A stretch of 7,723 bases of DNA, taken from assembly GCA_017424085.1 (NCBI GenBank), contig JAFPBP010000003.1, forward strand, positions 1 through 7,723, in the 5' to 3' direction. Origin of the DNA: Clostridia bacterium (GTDB lineage: Bacteria > Bacillota > Clostridia > Oscillospirales > UBA644). The notes beneath the pieces were generated by a model that worked only from the letters and a program-made list of their open reading frames with translations, searched no databases and was not told where the DNA came from. The translations under genes were made by a program, and so were the position numbers. The stretch's first letter is position 1; each line of letters opens with the position of its first letter. Below are positions 1-5,690 of this stretch, piece by piece.

Positions 1-1
1 G

Positions 2-886
2 GGTGGCGGTGCCATCCGCTTTGAGGGAGAGGATCTGGCGGAGAGCGCCCGCATCTACCCCCTGCAGACCTTCAACGACATTGCCGCATACTGCAAAAAA
101 GAGGGCTTGCGCCTGTGGGAATACGCCTATCGGATCGAGGGCGAAGGCTTTCGGGATTATCTTCATACCATCTGGAGCACCATGCGCCGCTCCATTGCCG
201 CAGGGCTGGAGGACGACGGGATCCTGCCCGGAGGCTTGAAGGTCAACAAACGAGCCCGTCACCTGTTCAATCTTCAGCACATTGACGAAACGGCGGAAAC
301 CAAGGCAAACCGACTCATCGCCGCCTACGCATTTGCGGTGGGTGAGCAAAACGCCTGCGGATGCCGCATCGTCACCGCCCCCACCTGCGGAGCGGCGGGC
401 GTCCTGCCTGCGGTGCTTTATTACCAGCAGAAGAAGGGCGGCTTTACCGACGACGAGATCTGCCGTGCCCTTGCCACGGGCGGCATCATCGGAAATCTGA
501 TCAAGACCAACGCCTCCATTTCGGGAGCGGAATGCGGATGTCAGGCAGAGATCGGAAGCGCCTGCGCCATGGCGGCGGCAGCACTGGCGGAGTTATTCGA
601 TCTGTCCCTGGACAAGATCGAATATTCGGCGGAGATCGCCATCGAGCATCACCTGGGACTCACCTGCGACCCCATCTGCGGGCTGGTGCAGATCCCCTGC
701 ATCGAGCGGAACGCCGTGGCAGCCATGCGCGCCATCAACGCCGTAAACCTGTCCTCCTTCTTGAGCGACACCCGCAAGATCTCTTTGGACAAGGTCATCG
801 TCACCATGCGGGACACGGGGCGGGATCTGAACCGTCAGTACCGCGAGACCTCCGAGGGCGGTCTTGCAAAAATCCGAATTCACTAA
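2..886 (+). CDS. sdaA: L-serine dehydratase (L-serine ammonia-lyase), single-chain iron-sulfur type, 5'-truncated
   Basis: This enzyme deaminates L-serine to pyruvate and ammonia in the cytoplasm using a [4Fe-4S] cluster. The frame is open from base 2 with no ATG, GTG or TTG before base 107, so the gene starts upstream of the window; 294 residues are visible against about 454 in E. coli SdaA. The first residues (GGGAI-like) match the end of the beta domain. The YPLQTF segment then leads into the alpha domain, so this is the fused single-chain form. Cluster-binding cysteines are present in SGAECGCQ, GLTCDP and IPCIERN (codons at 539, 665 and 698). Their spacing of 42 and 11 residues equals that of the Legionella enzyme (C343, C385, C396), as I recall it. 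The C-terminus ends GGLAKIRIH and lacks the terminal cysteine seen in E. coli (VQCD). A TAA stop is followed 12 bases later by a terminator hairpin. The function is secure; the missing tail cysteine is unusual. Confidence 0.95.
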   Translation, partial: GGGAIRFEGEDLAESARIYPLQTFNDIAAYCKKEGLRLWEYAYRIEGEGFRDYLHTIWSTMRRSIAAGLEDDGILPGGLKVNKRARHLFNLQHIDETAETKANRLIAAYAFAVGEQNACGCRIVTAPTCGAAGVLPAVLYYQQKKGGFTDDEICRALATGGIIGNLIKTNASISGAECGCQAEIGSACAMAAAALAELFDLSLDKIEYSAEIAIEHHLGLTCDPICGLVQIPCIERNAVAAMRAINAVNLSSFLSDTRKISLDKVIVTMRDTGRDLNRQYRETSEGGLAKIRIH

Positions 887-898
887 ACTATAAAAACA

Positions 899-931
899 AG
901 GACAGAGAGCAAAAACTCTCTGTCCTTTTTT
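899..931. terminator. Bidirectional rho-independent terminator between converging genes
   Basis: A perfect 11-bp inverted repeat (AGGACAGAGAG at 899-909, CTCTCTGTCCT at 916-926) encloses a six-base loop CAAAAA. On the plus strand it is followed by a run of T (926-931), ending the serine dehydratase transcript. On the minus strand it is followed by TTGTTTTTA (complement of 890-898), ending the SDR transcript, whose stop codon is 22 bases away. One hairpin therefore serves both genes. Confidence 0.93.
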
Positions 932-948
932 CAAAAAAACAATTTTCG

Positions 949-1653
949 TCAGATGATCAGCCCGCCGTTGGGGGAAATGACCTGCCCCGTGAAAAAGGCG
1001 GCATCGTCGGAGGCAAGCCAGGTCACCACCCGCCCGATCTCGGCAGGGGTCCCCATACGCCCCAGAGGGGTCTCGTCTTCCAGCGCCTTCAGATCGTCGG
1101 CAGACAACGCGGCGTTCATTTCGGTAGAGATCACCCCCGGTGCCACGCAGTTGACGCGGATGCCCGAGGGACCCACCTCCTTGGCGAGGGCTTTGGTCAT
1201 GCCGATCAAGCCCGCCTTTGCGGTGGAATAATGGACCTCGCAAGCGGCGCCCACCTGCCCCCACATGGAGGAAATATTGATGATACACCCCGTTTTTCGG
1301 GAGATCATAGCAGGGAGCACTCCCTTCGTGCAACGGAAGGCGCCTCCCAGATTGGTCTCCATCATGCGGGACCAATCGTCCTCGGTCAGATCCTGAAACA
1401 GGGAGAAGGAGGAGATCCCCGCATTGTTGACCAAAACGTCCACGGGCGGAAGCGCCGCGAAGGTGCGCTGAACCGCTTCGGGGTCGGACACGTCGCATTG
1501 GATCGCCTCGGCACCCGTTTCGGCGCTGACGGCACGGGCGGCGGCGTGATTTTCACGGTACAAAAAGATCACCCGATCCCCCAGCTCGGAAAATGCGCGC
1601 ACGCAGGCGGCACCGATGCCTCGGCTTCCTCCTGTGATCAGTACGGTTCTCAT
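949..1653 (-). CDS. SDR-family NAD(P)-dependent oxidoreductase (FabG-like)
   Basis: This is a 234-residue classical short-chain dehydrogenase/reductase, a cytosolic Rossmann-fold enzyme that interconverts a carbonyl and an alcohol with NAD(P). Visible motifs are the cofactor loop TGGSRGIG (residues 7-14), NNAG (76-79) and the catalytic tetrad Asn101, Ser129, Tyr142 and Lys146 (YSTAK). The Ser-Tyr spacing of 13 matches FabG. APG after strand 6 (171-173) and an ending SPNGGLII are also typical of the family. Length and motifs resemble 3-oxoacyl-ACP reductase, but no fatty-acid genes are adjacent, so the substrate is unknown. The ATG at 1653 is chosen because the protein then begins MRTVLITGG, right at the Rossmann strand. 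A GGAGAAGG stretch (1663-1670) lies upstream with a 9-base spacer. A longer reading to 1764 would add a 37-residue non-homologous tail inside the preceding gene. One base separates it from the HAD stop codon, which suggests translational coupling. Confidence 0.93.
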   Translation of the reverse strand: MRTVLITGGSRGIGAACVRAFSELGDRVIFLYRENHAAARAVSAETGAEAIQCDVSDPEAVQRTFAALPPVDVLVNNAGISSFSLFQDLTEDDWSRMMETNLGGAFRCTKGVLPAMISRKTGCIINISSMWGQVGAACEVHYSTAKAGLIGMTKALAKEVGPSGIRVNCVAPGVISTEMNAALSADDLKALEDETPLGRMGTPAEIGRVVTWLASDDAAFFTGQVISPNGGLII

Positions 1654-1654
1654 C

Positions 1655-2425
1655 TTACAACACCTTCTCCAGCTCGGTAATGGATTGAATTTCGTAATCG
1701 ATGCGAAGGTCGGCGGGACGGGCGGCTCTATTGCGGTTGACCCAGCAGGTGGGAATGCCCGCATTGTTGCCTCCCAGAATATCCCCCGACAGGGAATCCC
1801 CCACGATCAGGGTCTCCGACCGCTTGCATTCGGGGTGATCGGCAAAGAATACGTCAAAGAATTCCGCCGCAGGCTTGGCGTACCCGACCTCCTCGGAAAT
1901 GTAGATCCCGTCCAGCGTTTCGGGGATGGTGGTCAGAAGCAGGCGGGGAGTCTGCACGTTTTTCAGCCCGTTGGTCACAAGATACAGCTTATACTTTTTC
2001 CCCAGCCGATGGCAGGCGTCTTCTGCCCCCTCCAGGGGAAAGGCGTAGTGCCCCAGCGCCTCCTCGTAGACCTTGGTGGCTTGCACGGGGTCGGCATCCA
2101 GAGAAAGATCGCGGAAGGTCTCACGGAAGCGGCGCACCTTCAGCTCGTCCCGCGTGATCTCCCCCCGCTCCAGCGCCTTCCAGCAGGCGTCGTTGTTGCG
2201 ATGGTAGACGGCGTGGGTCGAATCATCGTAGGGCAGAGACAGGGTTTCAAACGCCTCTCTTAAGGCTTCCCGCTCGGAGCGGTCAAAGTCCAGAAGGGTC
2301 CCGTCCGCGTCCAGAAGCAGGGTGCGGATGCGGGGCTTGACCACGGCGAAGCCCACGGAAAGGGCAACGCCCGCTCCGAAGATCATCAAGAACGACAGGA
2401 TCGCCACGATATAATACCAAGCCAT
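1655..2425 (-). CDS. HAD-superfamily hydrolase, YjjG/YfnB-like phosphatase with N-terminal membrane anchor
   Basis: This 256-residue haloacid-dehalogenase phosphatase is predicted to hydrolyse phosphate monoesters; YjjG relatives act on nucleoside monophosphates, including non-canonical ones. HAD motif I is DADGT (nucleophile Asp39, acid Asp41). Motif II is the Thr of VTNG (Thr151), motif III is Lys184 in GYAKP, and motif IV is GDSLSGD (Asp210, Asp215). ISEEVGYAKP is typical of the YjjG/YfnB group, and residues 44-130 form the helical cap. Unusually, residues 3-29 are strongly hydrophobic (WYYIVAILSFLM onward) and are followed by KPRIR, so the protein looks membrane-anchored with the enzyme in the cytoplasm. 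The ATG start is supported by AAAAAGGAG five bases upstream, and no other Met occurs after residue 14. It is the middle gene of a minus-strand operon, 51 bases after mrp and one base before the SDR gene. The phosphatase call is firm; the exact substrate is not known. Confidence 0.9.
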   Translation of the reverse strand: MAWYYIVAILSFLMIFGAGVALSVGFAVVKPRIRTLLLDADGTLLDFDRSEREALREAFETLSLPYDDSTHAVYHRNNDACWKALERGEITRDELKVRRFRETFRDLSLDADPVQATKVYEEALGHYAFPLEGAEDACHRLGKKYKLYLVTNGLKNVQTPRLLLTTIPETLDGIYISEEVGYAKPAAEFFDVFFADHPECKRSETLIVGDSLSGDILGGNNAGIPTCWVNRNRAARPADLRIDYEIQSITELEKVL

Positions 2426-2430
2426 AGAAT

Positions 2431-2439
2431 CTCCTTTTT
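2431..2439 (-). promoter_or_regulatory. Ribosome binding site fixing the start of the membrane-anchored HAD gene
   Basis: On the minus strand the sequence reads AAAAAGGAG, then five bases, then ATG at 2425. This near-ideal Shine-Dalgarno site supports translation from the ATG that includes the hydrophobic N-terminus. I see no comparable site before any internal GTG near the HAD domain. Confidence 0.8.
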
Positions 2440-2469
2440 GAGAAAAGGGAGCGAACCCAGGTCGCTCCC
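2440..2469 (-). terminator. Hairpin between mrp and the HAD gene, possible weak terminator or attenuator
   Basis: An 8-bp perfect inverted repeat (GGGAGCGA at 2447-2454, TCGCTCCC at 2462-2469) has a 7-base loop. Read on the minus strand, it begins 7 bases after the mrp stop codon and is followed by only four T bases (TTTTCTC). It resembles an intrinsic terminator with a weak U-tract. It may let part of the transcription through and lower expression of the two downstream genes, or simply protect the mrp message end. Confidence 0.6.
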
Positions 2470-2476
2470 CCTCGTG

Positions 2477-3289
2477 TTACAGTTTTTCCAGGACGTCGGC
2501 GGCGTGATCGAGAGAATCCCCTTCAAACAGCTCCACCAATCCGCTGTCGCACTGACGGGCGAAGGTGGGGTCGAGAGGAATCTTCGCCAGAACGGGAATG
2601 GAATATTCCTCGCTGACCGCTTCAATGTGGCTTTCGCCGAAAAGCTCGATGTGCTTTCCGCAATCGGGGCAGGCAAGATAGCTGTAGTTCTCCACAAGCC
2701 CGATGACGGGAATGTTCATCTTCGCCGCCATGTTCACCGCCTTGGCGACGATCATGGAAACCAGATCCTGGGGAGAGGTAACGATAACGATACCGTCCAC
2801 GGGCAGGGACTGGAATACGGTCAGAGGCACGTCACCCGTTCCCGGAGGCATGTCCACGAACATATAGTCCACCTCGGACCATACGGTATCCTTCCAGAAC
2901 TGCGTGACCATGTTGGAGATCATGGCACCGCGCCAGATGACGGGAGCGGTCTCCTTCTCCAAGAGCAGGTTTGCGGAAACCACGGAAATGCCCGTCTTGG
3001 TATGAGCGGGATACATTCCCATGTCGTCACCCGTCAGACGGTCCTTCAGCCCGAAGAGACGGGGAATGGAGGGACCGGTTACGTCGGCGTCCAGAACGGC
3101 GGTCTTATATCCTCTGCGATTCATGAGAACCGACAGCATGGCGCTGACCGAGGATTTTCCGACGCCGCCCTTACCGCTGACCACGGCAATGACCTTTTTA
3201 ATATGACTCAAATCGTGGGGCTTGACCAGCAGGCTTTCCGCCGAACCGCAATGGCCGCCGCAATTTTTACAATCGTGATTACAACCCAT
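2477..3289 (-). CDS. mrp: Mrp/NBP35-family iron-sulfur cluster carrier ATPase
   Basis: This 270-residue P-loop ATPase belongs to the Mrp/Nbp35 (ApbC) family, which holds an iron-sulfur cluster at a dimer interface and passes it to apo-proteins in the cytoplasm. Visible features are the deviant Walker A GKGGVGKS (39-46), LDADVTGPS (66-74), the switch II motif DMPPGTGD (146-153) and the C-terminal CPDC motif (Cys207, Cys210) that binds the bridging cluster. The N-terminus adds four cysteines, C3-x3-C7-x2-C10-x3-C14, which could hold a second cluster; such clusters occur in many Firmicute relatives and, with different spacing, in eukaryotic Nbp35. The ATG at 3289 has GAAGGAGG (3299-3306) nine bases upstream and a near-consensus promoter behind it. 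It is the first gene of the minus-strand operon. Its presence fits a genome with iron-sulfur enzymes such as the serine dehydratase nearby, but a direct link is only inferred. Confidence 0.95.
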   Translation of the reverse strand: MGCNHDCKNCGGHCGSAESLLVKPHDLSHIKKVIAVVSGKGGVGKSSVSAMLSVLMNRRGYKTAVLDADVTGPSIPRLFGLKDRLTGDDMGMYPAHTKTGISVVSANLLLEKETAPVIWRGAMISNMVTQFWKDTVWSEVDYMFVDMPPGTGDVPLTVFQSLPVDGIVIVTSPQDLVSMIVAKAVNMAAKMNIPVIGLVENYSYLACPDCGKHIELFGESHIEAVSEEYSIPVLAKIPLDPTFARQCDSGLVELFEGDSLDHAADVLEKL

Positions 3290-3322
3290 GATAATAGGCC
3301 TCCTTCTATAGCATCTTATTTA

Positions 3323-3351
3323 ATGATACCACACATTGACGAAAAAGTCAA
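3323..3351 (-). promoter_or_regulatory. Vegetative (SigA-type) promoter of the mrp operon
   Basis: The minus strand reads TTGACT (complement of 3346-3351), a 17-base spacer, then TATCAT (complement of 3323-3328), with TGG just before it forming an extended -10. Transcription would start near 3316 and leave a leader of about 27 bases containing the AGGAGG site. An A/T-rich stretch upstream of the -35 (3355-3376) could act as an UP element. A short inverted repeat, TTGAC-N6-GTCAA (3336-3351), overlaps the -35 and spacer. Confidence 0.85.
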
Positions 3352-3399
3352 CGGATTTTGGGAAATTTAAAAAAAAGTCAAAAACCTGCGGCGGCAGAC

Positions 3400-3428
3400 T
3401 TGACAGAAACGGGAAAACATGGTACAAT
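3400..3428 (+). promoter_or_regulatory. Vegetative (SigA-type) promoter of the SLOG-flippase-FemAB operon
   Basis: A perfect -35 TTGACA (3400-3405), a 17-base spacer and TACAAT (3423-3428) preceded by TGG give a strong extended -10 promoter. The likely start of transcription is near 3435, leaving a leader of about 24 bases. This also rules out any start codon of the SLOG gene upstream of 3435. No further promoter was recognised in the short gaps downstream. Confidence 0.88.
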
Positions 3429-3458
3429 AAAAAGAATGGATACGAAAGGGGTAAATGC

Positions 3459-4064
3459 ATGGAACAAGAAGCGATCCGAGCGTTCTCGGGCAAGGTCTGT
3501 GCCTTTTCGGGATATCGCCCCGCAAAGATGCCCTTTTCCTCCGAGGACGACCCCGCCTGTCGGGATCTGAAGCAGCGTCTGCGGGAGGAGATCCATCGGG
3601 CGGTGCAGGAGGGCTATACGGAGTTTCTGTGCGGCATGGCGCTTGGGGTCGATACCTGGGCGGCGGAAGAGGTGATCGCCCTGCGGGAAAGTCTTCGGGG
3701 CACCCGTGAGATCTTCCTCCATGCATATCTCCCCTTCCCAAAGCAGGACGCCCGATGGAGCGCAAAGCAGCGTTGCCGTTATCACGGGCTTCTCACCCTC
3801 TGCGATTCGATCACCGTGGTCTCCCCCTCCTACCTACCCGACGCCATGGAGCGCCGAAACCGTGCCATGATCGAGCGGGCAGAGCGGCTCATTGCCGTGT
3901 TTGACGGAAAAAAGGGAGGAACCCGAAATACCGTCCTTATGGCGCACGAGGCGGGAATCGAGCTTCGGATCCTGTCCCCTGTGCCGCCGCAACCGCACCA
4001 AGCCGAACAGATCCAAGAAGCCGAGCCGTCTCAACCCACGCTGCTTGACGGCATCGCTCTTTAA
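3459..4064 (+). CDS. SLOG-family (DUF1273, YpsA-like) protein
   Basis: This 201-residue protein has the Rossmann-like SLOG fold, a family thought to bind nucleotide-type ligands; its biochemical role is unknown. Visible motifs are CAFSGYRPAK (14-23), CGMALGVDTWAAEE (58-71), a typical DUF1273 signature with Gly and Asp in the presumed ligand site, and FDGKKGGTRNT (148-158) near the end of the core. YpsA proteins of Bacillus and Staphylococcus have been linked to cell division. Residues 174-201 form a Pro/Gln/Glu-rich tail ending in PTLLDGIAL, probably disordered. The ATG at 3459 is preceded by AAAGGGG with a 7-base spacer and lies about 24 bases after the predicted transcription start. An out-of-frame ATG at 3455 is ignored. 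It leads an operon with the lipid flippase 21 bases downstream, which suggests an envelope-related role, but this is inference. Confidence 0.88.
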   Translation: MEQEAIRAFSGKVCAFSGYRPAKMPFSSEDDPACRDLKQRLREEIHRAVQEGYTEFLCGMALGVDTWAAEEVIALRESLRGTREIFLHAYLPFPKQDARWSAKQRCRYHGLLTLCDSITVVSPSYLPDAMERRNRAMIERAERLIAVFDGKKGGTRNTVLMAHEAGIELRILSPVPPQPHQAEQIQEAEPSQPTLLDGIAL

Positions 4065-4085
4065 CACAGAATTGGAAGTTTTATT

Positions 4086-5666
4086 ATGATGGAAAAAAAG
4101 AAAGATTTCGTATACGGTGCCTTCATTCTGGCGCTCTCGGGCTTCCTGGTCAAGCTCATCGGTGCCGTCTTCCGCATCCCCCTGACCAATCTGGTGGGAA
4201 CCACCGCCATGGGATATTTCTCCTCGGCGTACAGCGTTTATATCGTGCTTCTCTCCCTTGCCACCTCGGGTATGCCCACGGGCATTGCAGTCATGGTCTC
4301 CCGTGCGCTGGCGCTGGATAAGCCCCGAGACGTGGGCAAAACCCTGCGGGTCGCGGGGACGGTGTTCATCTCCCTGGGCGCCGTCATCTCCACCCTGGGG
4401 GTCATTTTTGCCCGTCCTATCGCAATCTTCATGAACAGCGCCGACGCATACTACGCCATGGTGGCGCTCATGCCCGCCGTCTTCTGCATTTCGGTGGTCG
4501 CTCTGTTCAAGGGATATTTCCAGGGGTTCAACAACATGGTCCCAACCGCAACCTCCAACCTCATTGAGGCGGCGGTCAAGCTCTGCGCAGGCTACGGCAT
4601 CGCCTATTGGATGATCCAAAACGGCTATCCCCCCGAGCAGGCTGTGGGCGGCGCCATTGCGGGCATCACATTAAGCACCGTCTGCGCCATGTGCTTCATG
4701 CTTCTGCGATACCTGCTGAGAGGCTCAAAATACCGTCTGAAATTCGATCAATTTACCGCCGCCGCCACGGCGACGCCCCTTTTGGTCAAGGAATTTTTCG
4801 GCACGGCTCTGCCTCTGATGATCTCCTCCATCACCTCAAACCTCATGGGAGCCATCGACTCCTTTTTGGTCATGAACCGCCTCACCTCGTATATGAGTGA
4901 GGATCAGGCGAATCTGTTGTGGGGCGCCTTCGGAAACATGACTCTGACCATCTTCAATCTGCCCTCCTTCCTCATCGTCGCCATCGGAACGTCTCTGGTC
5001 CCCGGCATTGCCGCAGCCTTTGCCCGCAAGGAATTCGACACGGTAAAAAGCTACGTCAACCGCTCGCTGAAAATGGCTCTGACCCTGTCCTGCGCCTGCG
5101 CCTTCGGCATCAACGCCGTGGCAGAGCCTCTGCTTCGGCTTCTGTTCCGGGACGGAAACGCCATCCCCCACGCCGCCCAATGTTTGCGGATCATCTGCTT
5201 CGTTCTGATCTCCGTGGGCTTCACCACCGTCACGGCGGCGATCCTGAACTCAGTAAAAAAGGCTCATTTGTCGGTGGTCTCGGTGGCGGTGGGCGGATGC
5301 ATCAAGACTCTGTTCACCTTTATTTTCGTCTCTTTTCCGGTTCTGAACATTTACGGCGCACCCATGGCGACCAACCTTGCCTACCCCGTCATTGCGATTC
5401 TCAATCTTTATTTTATCCGCAAGCACTTAGGCGTCTCTCCCGATCTGAAGATCGTCCTGCTCAAGCCTCTGCTGGCAGGGGTCTGCTGCTTTGCCACGGC
5501 AAAGATCTACCTCTTCCTGGGCGGGTTGATCTCCGATTCCCGTCTCATGGTCCTGCCCGCCATCGCCCTGACGGCGATCACCTACGTGGGCATCATTCTG
5601 GGGCTGAAGCTCTTCACCAAGGACGAGCTTCTGGGCATCTTCCGCCGTCGCCGCAGACAAAAGTAA
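4086..5666 (+). CDS. MurJ/SpoVB-like polysaccharide or lipid II flippase (MOP/MATE superfamily)
   Basis: This 526-residue integral membrane protein is of the SpoVB/YtgP type in the MOP exporter superfamily, whose members flip undecaprenyl-linked precursors such as lipid II from the inner to the outer face of the membrane. It shows about 12-14 hydrophobic helices across the whole length. The N-terminal signature GAVFRIPL (26-33) carries the conserved Arg of the central cavity. GYFQGFNNMVPTATSN (143-158) with the following IEAAVK, and an ALPLMISS helix (241-248), are also typical of the family. The C-terminus is very basic (FRRRRRQK) and cytosolic. Two ATGs lie in a row (4086 and 4089), and GGAAG at 4074-4078 fits either. 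Two FemAB-type genes follow, which favours lipid II as the cargo (MurJ role) over capsule or teichoic-acid units. Sporulation-specific SpoVB is an alternative; vegetative promoter control argues mildly against it. Confidence 0.92.
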   Translation: MMEKKKDFVYGAFILALSGFLVKLIGAVFRIPLTNLVGTTAMGYFSSAYSVYIVLLSLATSGMPTGIAVMVSRALALDKPRDVGKTLRVAGTVFISLGAVISTLGVIFARPIAIFMNSADAYYAMVALMPAVFCISVVALFKGYFQGFNNMVPTATSNLIEAAVKLCAGYGIAYWMIQNGYPPEQAVGGAIAGITLSTVCAMCFMLLRYLLRGSKYRLKFDQFTAAATATPLLVKEFFGTALPLMISSITSNLMGAIDSFLVMNRLTSYMSEDQANLLWGAFGNMTLTIFNLPSFLIVAIGTSLVPGIAAAFARKEFDTVKSYVNRSLKMALTLSCACAFGINAVAEPLLRLLFRDGNAIPHAAQCLRIICFVLISVGFTTVTAAILNSVKKAHLSVVSVAVGGCIKTLFTFIFVSFPVLNIYGAPMATNLAYPVIAILNLYFIRKHLGVSPDLKIVLLKPLLAGVCCFATAKIYLFLGGLISDSRLMVLPAIALTAITYVGIILGLKLFTKDELLGIFRRRRRQK

Positions 5667-5690
5667 CACAACGAAACGAGGAAACCGATT

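Noticed and set aside
593..1498. A 301-codon minus-strand open frame
   Set aside because: It overlaps the SDR gene in another frame and the serine dehydratase antisense, and crosses the terminator; no family resemblance.
361..1680. A 439-codon plus-strand open frame
   Set aside because: It runs through the serine dehydratase in a wrong frame, across the terminator hairpin and antisense to the SDR gene; it has no protein-like motifs.
1654..1764. N-terminal extension of the SDR protein to an ATG at 1764
   Set aside because: The extra 37 residues lie within the HAD gene and match nothing in SDR proteins; the ATG at 1653 has a ribosome binding site and begins at the Rossmann strand.
2438..3370. 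A 310-codon plus-strand open frame opposite mrp
   Set aside because: It is the antisense shadow of the well-supported mrp gene and also covers its promoter.
3376..3381. A second TTGACT -35-like box on the minus strand upstream of mrp
   Set aside because: No -10-like hexamer occurs at 16-18 bases downstream of it, so it is probably chance in an A/T-rich tract.
3455..3709. Overlapping short open frame starting four bases before the SLOG start
   Set aside because: The ATG at 3455 is out of frame with the SLOG gene, and its product is Gly/Arg-rich without motifs.
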